Assembly (NCBI GenBank): GCA_016203455.1
Contig: JACQMR010000014.1
Span: 1-64,000, forward strand
DNA length: 64,000 bases
Direction: 5' to 3'
DNA from: Candidatus Wildermuthbacteria bacterium
GTDB lineage: Bacteria; Patescibacteriota; Minisyncoccia; Minisyncoccales; UBA10102
Under the pieces are notes generated by a model, which worked only from the letters and a program-made list of their open reading frames with translations, was not told the origin of the DNA and made no database searches. Position numbers and translations under genes: made by a program. This document shows positions 26,449 through 36,073 of the stretch, piece after piece. Each line of letters opens with the position of its first letter. Position 1 is the first letter of the stretch.

Positions 26449-27919
26449 TCGGGTCTGGTGTCTGTTGATCTTTGCGCAGTCCCGCAGAAATAGTAGATAT
26501 AATCTCTGCAATGTGCGGACGAAGGGTTTCTGAAGAAGTTGCTATGGATTGGCGGAAGATAAGCTTGAATAAGCTGGGAACATTACCAATAACCGGCTTC
26601 CCTGGGCGTGGCATGGAGTCAAGCATAAGAAATTCGGAATCGTTCTTTATTTCCCATGGGAATGCCTGTTCTCTTTGGAAAGTTAATTCTTTATGTTCCG
26701 CGTTAAAAGAATATATGCCAGGGCGCAGAGGGATATTCATTTTGTATACGCCTTCTCTGGATATAAAGATATGAGAAATGGGTACGCGTTTTTGAAGCGC
26801 GGTATTTGCCGAGTTAAAATCAAAGCGATATTCGCCCGCGAGATGTTCTGCGATGTGGAAAAAATCCATGGGAGGCGTTTCTCTTTCTCCCAATATGCCT
26901 AGAGAGTAGATATGCAGGTCTTCCGGGGACTGGGGCACGCATTCTTTCGCGTATATGAGCTTTGTTTTTTGATCATACATGAATGAAACGCCAAAGATTC
27001 CTTTGTATCCGTTTTTTGCAAGCGTCTCCCCGGTTTTTTCTACGATATTTCTTGCGGCAAGTTCAATGTTTTCTTCCCAGGAACAAAACCCAAGATCATG
27101 CCCAACTTGTAATCCCCCGGGTTCTTTACCGGCGAGCGTTTCTTTTATATCCATAAGCTGGAGTTGAAGCGAAGAAGAAAGTATGCCTTGACGCGTAACG
27201 CACCCTGCCATAAAAAGCGTAAGGCCTTGGAGTATTCTGGTAATATGCACCTCTTCAAATTTTTGGTTTAGGGAAAGAGCGGTCATCATGTCTTCCCAAT
27301 CGTCTTCGTTTTGGATGATAAAGGGGGTTTGTTCAATGCCGGTATTGGAAAAAGCGCGCTGCACTAGAAAGGGCATTTTATGTTGGTCTATAAATTGTTG
27401 AAAGGTATATGCGAGAAACTGTTCTCTGGGTACGCGCATGCTCCCCATATTCGGCAGGTGCATACTCCCCAGAAGATTATGAAAGTCGGTTTTAAGCCAT
27501 ACAGCTTGAAATGTTTCTGGCTTATTGCCTATCCATTCAATGTTTTGCTCCTCAAGTTTTTTAACGATGTCCGGGGTTATTCTGTGAAGAAGTAAACGAA
27601 CAGGCATTTTTCGCGACTTAAGAAAAGCGTGGAAGGCGTAGTTTCCAAGAAGATAGCTTGCGGAGTGTATTTTCTCTGCCGCTTTTGGAAACTTTTCTTC
27701 CATGCAGAAGATTGAAGAATATCCGTACGCGCGGAGAATATCTACATCGGCCGTATCTTTGGCGGTATATATGGTGTAGTTCTGGAGAAAAAAAGAAGGC
27801 ACAACGCGGGGGTAGGGAACCATGCCAAAACCAATAAGCGTTTTCTCTTGCATAAGAGAAAGCGTTTCTTTGAGATTTGGCACGATTCTCTGCCATGATG
27901 AGGGGAGGTTTGAATGCAT
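26438..27919 (-). CDS. Large conserved-looking hypothetical protein, possibly ATP-grasp-like
   Basis: 493 aa; MPFLVQRAFSNTGIEQTPFIIQNEDDWEDM..., GGLQVGHDLGFCSWEENIELAARNIVEKTGETLAKNGYKGIFGVSFMYD resembles ATP-grasp organisation. Confidence 0.5.
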   Translation of the reverse strand: MHSNLPSSWQRIVPNLKETLSLMQEKTLIGFGMVPYPRVVPSFFLQNYTIYTAKDTADVDILRAYGYSSIFCMEEKFPKAAEKIHSASYLLGNYAFHAFLKSRKMPVRLLLHRITPDIVKKLEEQNIEWIGNKPETFQAVWLKTDFHNLLGSMHLPNMGSMRVPREQFLAYTFQQFIDQHKMPFLVQRAFSNTGIEQTPFIIQNEDDWEDMMTALSLNQKFEEVHITRILQGLTLFMAGCVTRQGILSSSLQLQLMDIKETLAGKEPGGLQVGHDLGFCSWEENIELAARNIVEKTGETLAKNGYKGIFGVSFMYDQKTKLIYAKECVPQSPEDLHIYSLGILGERETPPMDFFHIAEHLAGEYRFDFNSANTALQKRVPISHIFISREGVYKMNIPLRPGIYSFNAEHKELTFQREQAFPWEIKNDSEFLMLDSMPRPGKPVIGNVPSLFKLIFRQSIATSSETLRPHIAEIISTISAGLRKDQQTPDPKTA

Positions 27920-27963
27920 AGGCGTTGAGTTATTATACGATTTTTGACTAATAAAAACAGTTG

Positions 27964-27994
27964 AGGCCCGGGAAAGTATGAGTTTCTCGGGCCT
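27964..27994 (-). terminator. Hairpin terminator downstream of 28012..28893
   Basis: 12-bp stem AGGCCCGGGAAA ... TTTCTCGGGCCT (one G-T pair). Confidence 0.65.
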
Positions 27995-28011
27995 TTGTTC
28001 GCCTCCTTAAT

Positions 28012-28893
28012 TCAGGAAATTTTTAGAACTGGGCGGAACTCCCCGGGTTTCCGGGGGGTCCCGATTTGCGTGGCTCGCACCCAGGTCATGGGCGCGAGCG
28101 AGATCCGGGGATTACCTTCTTGGCGTTCCAATGCCTTGAAGTGAATGAACAGGATTTCGTTTTTTTCCACCTTGCCCGTGGCGAGGTACTTGGTAACGCC
28201 GTGCGTTGTGAGCGCGTGGCCAACCCCTGCGATTGGGGAAAAGTAGAGTATGGCGGCCCCCTGGTCGCCGTAAGGGTTGGGGCCGGGATTCCACCGGCCC
28301 GTGGAGCGGGGTGCCGTGGCCGGCACCACAATCCCCTGGTCTTTGAAGACCTCGGGGAGGTGTTTAGCCACTCCGCCCCACAGCTTTTCGTACCCGGCGC
28401 AACCCGGATACGCGAACCGCGCCGTGGGCGTGAATGCCAGACCCTCGGGGGTCTGGCTTGCCCAGCCCTGCCATTGTCGCTGGGCAACGACAAAGAATTT
28501 TTTCCCACGGGTGGCGATCCCGATCTCGGTTTGGGTCATCAACCCAGACCGGCCGAAGGCCACAACACGGAAGTTGTCCACAGGTTCTTCCCGAGTGAAC
28601 GGGAAGCCGTTATTTTGCCAGGTCACCGGGACCTGGAAAAGAAACGGGTTTCCGGGGGTAAGGGGGCGGTGTTCCGAGTTTTGTTGCTCGGAACTTTTTC
28701 CGCTCTTCCCCCAGAAGACCACCTGGGGGAGCTTGGAGGTGGCAGTAGGTGCTACTACCACATCCACGGAATCCGGGTGGTGCGCTAGCAACTCGGCGAA
28801 CACGCCGAGGTATGGGATTCGCACGGTCCCCTGCTGTTCCAGGAAGACCGCGCTGATCTCCAGACCCGCCGTTTTCATGTCGGCCATAGCCAT
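28012..28893 (-). CDS. Hypothetical protein, GC-rich outlier
   Basis: 293 aa; strong Shine-Dalgarno GAGGAGG before ATG on minus strand; own terminator. Confidence 0.65.
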   Translation of the reverse strand: MAMADMKTAGLEISAVFLEQQGTVRIPYLGVFAELLAHHPDSVDVVVAPTATSKLPQVVFWGKSGKSSEQQNSEHRPLTPGNPFLFQVPVTWQNNGFPFTREEPVDNFRVVAFGRSGLMTQTEIGIATRGKKFFVVAQRQWQGWASQTPEGLAFTPTARFAYPGCAGYEKLWGGVAKHLPEVFKDQGIVVPATAPRSTGRWNPGPNPYGDQGAAILYFSPIAGVGHALTTHGVTKYLATGKVEKNEILFIHFKALERQEGNPRISLAPMTWVRATQIGTPRKPGEFRPVLKIS

Positions 28894-29086
28894 GATCCTC
28901 CTCTGTGTGAAGCAAAACTGCCATATCTATATCACCTTTTTGCTCCAATGTCAATACTATGTTCTTGTACCGATTTTTTACCGAAAGCCGGCTTCTCTTG
29001 CCGCAGTTCTGTTTCTCGCAATCTTTATCTCCTAATTCTTAACCTTTTGACTCGTGTGTAACTTAGTTATGTGTAACTTAGTTAAA

Positions 29087-29131
29087 CTAAACTGTGGATA
29101 ACTTGGTCGGGCCAAGTTATCCACAGTTTAG
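29087..29131. repeat. 20-bp perfect palindrome with inverted DnaA-box sequences
   Basis: CTAAACTGTGGATAACTTGG TCGGG CCAAGTTATCCACAGTTTAG; TTATCCACA in both orientations. Confidence 0.85.
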
Positions 29132-29172
29132 GCAGACTAAGTTTAAGAGAGAAATGGTGGTACTATGGGCGT

Positions 29173-30060
29173 ATGGTGTACGGGATAAAAAGGGTAAAAC
29201 GCGCAAAAAAGGGTTTAGCGGGCTTACTTCTGTTTTTTCTTCTATTTCCTTTTGTTGTTTGGGCGCAGATGGGGAATGTTGCCGTTAATGAGATTGTTTT
29301 GCCCGCGGGGGTAGCTGGAACTGCACAGGGGTTATACGGGGATGCGGTGATAATCAACGAGATTGCGTGGATGGGAAGTTTTGCGCCTGGCGTGGATGCA
29401 AAGCAAGGTTGGAGATATGAATGGCTGGAATTGTATAATGCTGGGGCGAAGGAACAATCGCTGGAGGGGTGGGACATAGAGCTAATACAAGGCGAGAAGA
29501 TCATGTTTTCCATATCTCTTTCGGGTGTCATTGGTTCAAACGGGTTTTATCTTGTTGGGGCGTCCAAAAAGATCCCGGATATTGATATAAGTTATGAAAA
29601 TTTGGCGGGCAAGTTTGCCAACTCTGGCATGGAGGTTGCGTTAAAAGACGGGTCGGGTTTAGTGGTTGATGCCGTTGATGCTTTGAAGGGCTGGCCTGCC
29701 GGAGATAACGAAACCAAGCGCACCATGGAACGAAAAAGCGTAGTGGGGTCAGACCCCACTACGCAGGGCGGGTGGATTACGAGTGAGAATCCGGGAGGCA
29801 CGCCAAAGGCAAAAAATAGCGCGGGGTTTAAGGATAACTCCGCGGCAGGAAAATCCGAGAGAGAAACGGAGGCGGGTTTTGGCGTTGGCAATGTTTTTCA
29901 AAACAAGAAAGACGCCAGCCAAGCGTCTTTCTTGAATTTCTCTACTATAAAGAGTTCGCCTATTCTGCCGGCTTTGTCTCTGGCTCTGGTGTTTTGTCTG
30001 GCTCTGGTTTTTCTGCGGAGGCGTTTGGCGCGGCAGGCGACCCGGCGGATTGGAGTTTAA
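29173..30060 (+). CDS. Lamin-tail-domain (LTD) surface protein
   Basis: DAVIINEIAWMGS...YEWLELYNAGAKEQSLEGWDIEL...GSNGFYLV; N-terminal signal and C-terminal TM with RRR. Confidence 0.75.
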   Translation: MVYGIKRVKRAKKGLAGLLLFFLLFPFVVWAQMGNVAVNEIVLPAGVAGTAQGLYGDAVIINEIAWMGSFAPGVDAKQGWRYEWLELYNAGAKEQSLEGWDIELIQGEKIMFSISLSGVIGSNGFYLVGASKKIPDIDISYENLAGKFANSGMEVALKDGSGLVVDAVDALKGWPAGDNETKRTMERKSVVGSDPTTQGGWITSENPGGTPKAKNSAGFKDNSAAGKSERETEAGFGVGNVFQNKKDASQASFLNFSTIKSSPILPALSLALVFCLALVFLRRRLARQATRRIGV

Positions 30061-31150
30061 GAGACATGCGGTGTTCTTCGGGGCTGATGTCTATGATATA
30101 AAACGGATATGTTTCTCCGGCTTTTAAGGCGTCTTCCATTGCTTTTCTGGAGCCGAACTCTGAAATGTGGCACAAGCCCTGGATTTTTGCCTCTATCTCC
30201 ACGAATGCTCCAAAGGGATTGATCTTGGTAACTTTCCCTTGCACCTTGTCGTCTTTTTTATATTTTTTACTCGCTTCTTTCCACGGGTCTTCCTTTAGGG
30301 TTTTTAAGGAAAGCGAAGCTCTTCCGTTGGAAACATCAATGATTTGGGCTTTTACCCTATCTCCAACTTTCAGGAAATGAGAGGGATTTTCAATAATTTG
30401 CCAGTCAATTTCTGAAATATGAATGAGTCCTTCAATCTCGTCTCCCGGGCCCCCAAATTTCACAAACGCGCCAAAATCAACCACTCCGGTAATGGTTCCT
30501 TCCACAACATCTCCCGCTTTGTATTGGGCGAGAATCTCCTTGATTTTTCTGCGTTCTTTTGAGCGTTCAGACAGTATGATTTTTTCTTCTTTCGGGTCCA
30601 GGTCAAACACTTCAACCTCCAGTTCTTCGCCCATGAATTTTTGCAGGGCCTGTAAAATGCGGGAAGAATCCCCGTCTTCCACCTTTGGGTAGTGTTCCTG
30701 GGAAAGCTGGGATACGGGCAGAAATGCCTGCTGTCCTTTGATTTCAGCGAGCAATCCGCCTTTGTTGGCCCCTATGATTTTTACCTTGATAAGTTCTTCT
30801 TTTTCTTTAAGGGATTTGAGCGTGTCCCAGGTGAGTTCCCTGCCCGCTTCTTTGAGCGAGAGTTCAATGTATCCGTCTTCGTTTTCCAATTCTGTGATTT
30901 TTGCCGCCACGAGATCTCCTATTTTTACATTTTTGAGCCGCGCTTTTTCATCCAGGAATTCTCTGCCGTAGATAATGCCCACTCCTTGAGGGCCCAAATC
31001 AAAATAGAGGGCGGATCTTCCAATGCCGACTGCTTTTCCTTCCACAATTTCCCCCACGCGATAGGGGTGCAGGGCATCCGTCCTGGCGGGAGCTTGCGCT
31101 AACATGGTTTGCATATTCTCTACCTTATCCGCCGTTGCCTTTTTTGTCAA
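29960..31150 (-). CDS. rpsA: 30S ribosomal protein S1-like (four S1 repeats)
   Basis: GDVVEGTITGVVDFGAFVKFGGPGDEIEGLIHISEIDW; GKVTKINPFGAFVEIEAKIQGLCHISE. Confidence 0.9.
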   Translation of the reverse strand: MTKKATADKVENMQTMLAQAPARTDALHPYRVGEIVEGKAVGIGRSALYFDLGPQGVGIIYGREFLDEKARLKNVKIGDLVAAKITELENEDGYIELSLKEAGRELTWDTLKSLKEKEELIKVKIIGANKGGLLAEIKGQQAFLPVSQLSQEHYPKVEDGDSSRILQALQKFMGEELEVEVFDLDPKEEKIILSERSKERRKIKEILAQYKAGDVVEGTITGVVDFGAFVKFGGPGDEIEGLIHISEIDWQIIENPSHFLKVGDRVKAQIIDVSNGRASLSLKTLKEDPWKEASKKYKKDDKVQGKVTKINPFGAFVEIEAKIQGLCHISEFGSRKAMEDALKAGETYPFYIIDISPEEHRMSLKLQSAGSPAAPNASAEKPEPDKTPEPETKPAE

Positions 31151-31203
31151 CGAACAGCGAGCTACAAACTAGGCAGTTAGCTTGTAGGATTTTCGCACTT
31201 AAT

Positions 31204-31245
31204 CCTTAACCCCGTTAAGGTGTGGATAACTTAAAGGGGTTAAGG
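31204..31245. repeat. Repeat family A palindrome, DnaA box in loop
   Basis: CCTTAACCCCGTTAAG GTGTGGATAA CTTAAAGGGGTTAAGG. Confidence 0.85.
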
Positions 31246-31298
31246 ATGGAAATTTTATGATGGTTGAAACAGGTTTTTTTGCGTGGTAGTATGCGGGT

Positions 31299-31958
31299 AT
31301 GCAGATACTTTGGAAAGGGCAATCGTGTTTTTATGTAACCTGCGCTCCCGTCAAACAAGATCAGGCGCGCGTGTTAATGGACCCGTTTGATGAGTCGGTT
31401 GGATTAAAAATGTCTCCGGTTGAGGCGGATATTGTTACGGTTTCTCACGGCCACGCGGATCACAGCAATGTGAAAGCCGCTAAAGGCGCTCCTTTTGTCA
31501 TAAACACTCCGGGCGAGTATGAGGTAAAAGGCGTGTTTATCCAGGGCATTCCAAGCTATCATGACGATGCAAAAGGGAAAGAGCGCGGGGCAAATACCAT
31601 ATTTACCGTAACTGTTGAAGGCATAACTCTGTGTCATCTTGGAGATCTTGGCCAAAAAGAACTCGCGGCAGACCAGCTAGAGAAGATTGGATCCGTGGAC
31701 ATTCTCATGATCCCCGTTGGGGGCGTGTATACGATAACAGGGGAAGAAGCCGCCAAAATAATTGGGCAAATAGAGCCAAAGATCGTTATTCCCATGCATT
31801 ACGCGCTTCCGGGGTTAACGCCAAAGCTGAATTCGGTTGATGAGTTTTTGCGCACCATGGGAAAAAAGGGATTGGAGGCCCAGCCAAAGCTTGTGGTGAA
31901 AGAGAAAGATATCGCGGCAGAGCGAGATGAGGTGGAAATTGCGGTTTTGCAGGCATGA
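31299..31958 (+). CDS. MBL-fold metallo-hydrolase
   Basis: VSHGHADHSN, GDLGQKELAADQLEKIGSVDILMIPVGGVYTI, IPMHY. Confidence 0.85.
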   Translation: MQILWKGQSCFYVTCAPVKQDQARVLMDPFDESVGLKMSPVEADIVTVSHGHADHSNVKAAKGAPFVINTPGEYEVKGVFIQGIPSYHDDAKGKERGANTIFTVTVEGITLCHLGDLGQKELAADQLEKIGSVDILMIPVGGVYTITGEEAAKIIGQIEPKIVIPMHYALPGLTPKLNSVDEFLRTMGKKGLEAQPKLVVKEKDIAAERDEVEIAVLQA

Positions 31959-32058
31959 TGTAGATGTTTTGAGTTGTGGGCGTCGCTTAGCTCGCGGTTT
32001 TTTGTGGAACCGCCCCCCGCGTTCTTTACTGCTAAGCAAAAGGTTTCCATGCTCGGCA

Positions 32059-32194
32059 TACTGTTTTTACGCGACCACCTTGTTCCGCCCCCGGCGGGGC
32101 GGACGGGTTGCGCTCTCGGTCTGCCACCCCTTGTCCCGCGGGGACTTCGGGGACCATGCTGGCAGACCTCCGAGAGCTCGCTCTAAAAACAGTA
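32059..32194. other. Highly structured intergenic element (candidate ncRNA or MITE-like element)
   Basis: Outer arms TACTGTTTTTA/TAAAAACAGTA; internal TCCGCCCC CGGC GGGGCGGA; CGCGACC/GGTTGCG; CTCTCGGTCTGCC/GGCAGACCTCCGAGAG. Confidence 0.6.
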
Positions 32195-32268
32195 CCGCCT
32201 CGCATTTCCCCGTTTAGGCATTCAGTTATTGGGATTGGGCATTGATTAGAAATTAGGAATTAGAAATT

Positions 32269-32505
32269 GTGGCGCGATTCATTAAAAAAGTGCAAAACCT
32301 TCCCGAGAGTTCCAGGCGGGTTATCCTGTGGAGCATTATGGGTGTTTTAGCGGCAGGGTTGGTGTTTTTTTGGGGCAGGGATGCTATACAAACAATACGG
32401 GGATTGGGCGCGTCAGCCGGTCCGGCCGATGGGAAAGAATCATTGGATCAAGTGATTCAAAAATTTCAACAAGAATTGGAATATGCCCGACAACAAGAAC
32501 AATAA
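32269..32505 (+). CDS. Small single-TM hypothetical protein
   Basis: 78 aa; [19 protein letters not shown]; overlaps gyrA start. Confidence 0.55.
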   Translation: MARFIKKVQNLPESSRRVILWSIMGVLAAGLVFFWGRDAIQTIRGLGASAGPADGKESLDQVIQKFQQELEYARQQEQ

Positions 32506-34993
32506 AAATAAAGATACGGCGGAAATCTCCACCATGGGCGAGGTGCGCCCGCGCGAGATTTCGGAAGAAATGCGTTCTTCGTATCTTGATTACGCGATGT
32601 CTGTTATTGTGGCGCGCGCTTTGCCGGATGTGCGAGACGGGTTAAAACCCGTGCACCGCAGGATTTTGTACGCCATGTTTGAAGACGGCCTCACGCACGG
32701 GGCAAAATACAGAAAGTCAGCCACGGTTATCGGATCCGTGCTTGGGCGCTATCATCCCCACGGGGATATTGCCGTATACGATGCCTTGGCTCGTTTGGCG
32801 CAGGATTTTTCAATGCGCTATACGCTTATTGACGGCCAGGGAAACTGGGGGTCCATAGACGGGGATTCTCCCGCCGCGTACAGATACACCGAGGCAAGGA
32901 TGTCTCGCATGGGCGAGTTTCTTTTGCAAGATATCGGGAAAAACACGGTGGATTTTCTGGACAACTACGACGGCACCAGAAAAGAACCCACGGTTTTGCC
33001 CGCGCCTGTCCCCCAGCTGTTGCTAAACGGAACTTTGGGCATTGCAGTGGGCATGGCAACAAACATTCCGCCCCACAATATTTCAGAACTGGTGGACGCT
33101 TTAGAGCATCTCATTAAAAATCCCAAAGCAACCACGGAGGATCTTTTTGAGTTTATCAAAGGGCCTGATTTTCCCACCGGCGGCATTATTTTTAACAGGA
33201 AAGAAATCATTGAGGCATATTCCCAGGGGAAAGGCCCCATTGTGATGCGAGGCAAGGCGGATGTCGCGGAGGACGAGAAAAAAACGCAGATTATCATAAC
33301 CGAGATTCCGTATCAGGTGACAAAATCCACCCTTGTGGAGCAGTTTGCCAATCTGGTGCAAGAGAAAAAAGTGGAAGGCATACGTGACATTAGAGACGAG
33401 TCGGATAAAGACGGCATGCGCATCGTGTTTGATTTGCAAAAAGACGCGTATCCCCAGAAGATTTTGAACCGTCTGTACAAATTTTCAGACCTGCAAAAGA
33501 CATTTCACTTGAATATGCTCGCTCTTGTTGACGGCATTCAGCCCAAGGTGCTGTCTTTGGTTGAGGTGCTTTCCGAGTTTATAAAGCACAGAAGGTCTGT
33601 GGTAACAAGGCGGGTTCAGTATGATTTGGATAGAGCAAAAGAACGAGAGCATATTTTGGAGGGGTTGCATAAGTGTCTTGCAAACATTGACAAGGTTATC
33701 AAGATTATTCGCGGAGCGAATGATCGGGATGACGCCAGAGTGAAATTAATGGCAGAATTTCGTTTGTCTGAAATTCAGGCAAATGCCATTTTGGATATGC
33801 GCCTGGCGCAACTGGCGCGTTTGGAACGCCTGAAAATTGAAGATGAATTGAAGGCGATTCGCGCCATGATTCAAGAACTTACGCTCATTTTGGGTTCTCC
33901 AAAAAAGATTGACGAAGCAATTATGCAAGGGTTCAAGGAGGCCAGGCAGTTGTTCGGGGATGAGAGAAAGACCAGGGTGCAGATACAAGGAGTGAGCGAG
34001 ATTGCCGAAGAAGACCTTATCCCGCAGGAGGAAACCGTTATCGTGTTGACGCAGGGCGGATATGTAAAGCGCATCAATCCGGCAACATACAAGCTCCAGA
34101 AGCGCGGCGGCAAAGGCATTGTGGGCATGAAAACCGTCGCGGAAGACATTGTGGAGCATTTTTTGTATTGCAATACGCACGATTCTTTGATGGTGTTTAC
34201 CGACTCTGGCAAGGTGTTTCAGATTCCCGCGTATGAGGTGCCGGAAGGCACCAGGGTTGCCAAGGGCAGAGGCCTCCTGAATTTTGTGGAATTAGCTCCT
34301 CAAGATAAGGTGCTTAATCTGTTTGCTTTGGGCAAAAAAGACGACGAGAGGGGAATACGGTATATGGTTATGGCGACAAAGAACGGGGTTGCCAAGAAAA
34401 CCCCGCTTGAGGATTTTAAAAATGTGAGAAAATCCGGCCTTATCGCCATTTCTTTAAAGAAAGGAGACGCCCTATGCCAGGTGCGAAAGAGTACCGGAGA
34501 GGATAATATAATCGTAACCACTCAAAAGGGGCAGTCCATCAGGTTTGAGGAGGCGGATGTGCGGCCCATGGGAAGAACGGCTTCCGGCATTAGGGCGATT
34601 CGTCTCAAAAAAGGAGACGAGGTGGTTGGCATGGATGTTATCGCGAAACAATCCAAGGTTCAGAATCCAAACGCCAAACAGGAAGCGGAGGCGGATTATC
34701 TTTTGGTGCTTTGCGAGAATGGGTACGGTAAAAGAACTCATCTAGATGAATACAGGACGCAGACAAGAGGGGGCAGCGGCATTAAAACCGTGCAGGTTAC
34801 TCCAAAAACCGGAGAGCTGGTATACGCCAAGGCGCTTTCTGGCGCCGAGGAAGACCTTATCGTTATTTCACAGCAGGGGCAGGTAATTCGCACGCCTATA
34901 GCGGATATTGCCAAAATAAGCAGATCCACCCAGGGAGTGAGAGTTATGAAGTTAGATGAAGGGGATAAAGTTGTATCCGCGGCGTGTTTGTAA
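32483..34993 (+). CDS. gyrA: DNA gyrase subunit A
   Basis: [34 protein letters not shown]-terminal GyrA beta-propeller repeats. Confidence 0.94.
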   Translation: MPDNKNNKNKDTAEISTMGEVRPREISEEMRSSYLDYAMSVIVARALPDVRDGLKPVHRRILYAMFEDGLTHGAKYRKSATVIGSVLGRYHPHGDIAVYDALARLAQDFSMRYTLIDGQGNWGSIDGDSPAAYRYTEARMSRMGEFLLQDIGKNTVDFLDNYDGTRKEPTVLPAPVPQLLLNGTLGIAVGMATNIPPHNISELVDALEHLIKNPKATTEDLFEFIKGPDFPTGGIIFNRKEIIEAYSQGKGPIVMRGKADVAEDEKKTQIIITEIPYQVTKSTLVEQFANLVQEKKVEGIRDIRDESDKDGMRIVFDLQKDAYPQKILNRLYKFSDLQKTFHLNMLALVDGIQPKVLSLVEVLSEFIKHRRSVVTRRVQYDLDRAKEREHILEGLHKCLANIDKVIKIIRGANDRDDARVKLMAEFRLSEIQANAILDMRLAQLARLERLKIEDELKAIRAMIQELTLILGSPKKIDEAIMQGFKEARQLFGDERKTRVQIQGVSEIAEEDLIPQEETVIVLTQGGYVKRINPATYKLQKRGGKGIVGMKTVAEDIVEHFLYCNTHDSLMVFTDSGKVFQIPAYEVPEGTRVAKGRGLLNFVELAPQDKVLNLFALGKKDDERGIRYMVMATKNGVAKKTPLEDFKNVRKSGLIAISLKKGDALCQVRKSTGEDNIIVTTQKGQSIRFEEADVRPMGRTASGIRAIRLKKGDEVVGMDVIAKQSKVQNPNAKQEAEADYLLVLCENGYGKRTHLDEYRTQTRGGSGIKTVQVTPKTGELVYAKALSGAEEDLIVISQQGQVIRTPIADIAKISRSTQGVRVMKLDEGDKVVSAACL

Positions 34994-35001
34994 TACAGTA
35001 T

Positions 35002-35475
35002 ATGAATATGCGCGAAAGCACGGCAAAGACGATGGTGGCGGGTGCGTTGGCGCTTTTATTCGCGCTGGCGTTCTTTTCTGTCGCGTCTGCCGAGAATCCG
35101 GACGGTTCATGCAGGCCATGTGAAACCGACGCGCAATGTCGTGATGGTTTCCAATGCGTAGGAGATACGGATATTACAGACGGCAAAGCCCAGGGGGTAT
35201 GCCAAAATCCAGACAGTATTGCGATATGCAATCCTTTGCGGGCCCCCGGTTTTACAGACATTATTAAAAATATCCTTACCATAATTTTTAACCTCGCATT
35301 GGTTATTACCCCCGTTATCATTGTTGTTGCCGGAGTCATGTTTCTTACCGCCGCCGGAGATCCGGCAAAAATCAGCAAGGCAAAGCAGATGTTGCTGTGG
35401 ACCGCCGTTGGACTTGTCGTCATTCTTTCTGCGCGCGGGGTTGCGCTGATTGTGCGCGCGATCATAGGATTTTGA
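35002..35475 (+). CDS. VirB2/TrbC-like two-TM small membrane protein (pilin-like), paralogue 1
   Basis: NILTIIFNLALVITPVIIVVAGVMFLTAAGDPAKISKAKQMLLWTAVGLVVILSARG. Confidence 0.7.
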   Translation: MNMRESTAKTMVAGALALLFALAFFSVASAENPDGSCRPCETDAQCRDGFQCVGDTDITDGKAQGVCQNPDSIAICNPLRAPGFTDIIKNILTIIFNLALVITPVIIVVAGVMFLTAAGDPAKISKAKQMLLWTAVGLVVILSARGVALIVRAIIGF

Positions 35476-35569
35476 CAAGGGCATTTGTATGCTATACTTA
35501 TGAAAGGTCGTATGTATGATAAGTTTTGAGCGCAGAGTACTACTTAATAAATATAAATCGTAATTCATA

Positions 35570-36037
35570 ATGAAAAAACTATTGGGAGTTTTGTTAGTAG
35601 CAGGTCTTTTTTCTGTAATGGGGTTTTCTAGTGTTTCCGCTACGATAGGTGTGGAATGTTCAAGCGATGCGGGATGTAATAATGGTGAGTTTTGCGATAC
35701 CGGTAGCACGCCAAATGTATGCGCGGCAGAAGTGTCGGGTACTCCCGGCAATCTTAATCAGCCCGCGGATTCTTTGCCGACAACCGGTATTCCCACAAGC
35801 GGTACTGACTTGATTGATCGCATTGCTCTTATCGGCAATTGGATATTCGCCATCTTTTTGGCAATTTCCGTTATTTACATTGTTCTTGCCGCGTTTGAGT
35901 TTGTTACGGGCGCCGGAGATCCGGCAAAGGTGTCCGGAGCCAGGCAAAAACTCATTTATGCCGCGGTTGGAATTGGCGTGGCTCTGCTTGCCGCCGGAAT
36001 TGATGACATTGTAAGAAGCATTGTTGTTGGTAGCTAG
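35570..36037 (+). CDS. VirB2/TrbC-like small membrane protein, paralogue 2
   Basis: Cys-rich CSSDAGCNNGEFCDTGSTPNVC then GNWIFAIFLAISVIYIVLAAFEFVTGAGDPAKVSGARQKLIYAAVGIGVALLAAGIDDIVRSIV. Confidence 0.72.
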   Translation: MKKLLGVLLVAGLFSVMGFSSVSATIGVECSSDAGCNNGEFCDTGSTPNVCAAEVSGTPGNLNQPADSLPTTGIPTSGTDLIDRIALIGNWIFAIFLAISVIYIVLAAFEFVTGAGDPAKVSGARQKLIYAAVGIGVALLAAGIDDIVRSIVVGS

Positions 36038-36073
36038 CGCACGCCCGCAAAGAGAATATACATTTATGCCTTC

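Noticed and set aside
28066-29035. Plus-strand ORFs of 240 and 252 aa
   Set aside because: Antisense to the 28012..28893 gene, which has a strong SD and terminator; frames look like GC-rich shadows
35107-35751. 214-aa minus ORF
   Set aside because: Antisense to the pilin-like genes; composition typical of shadow ORFs
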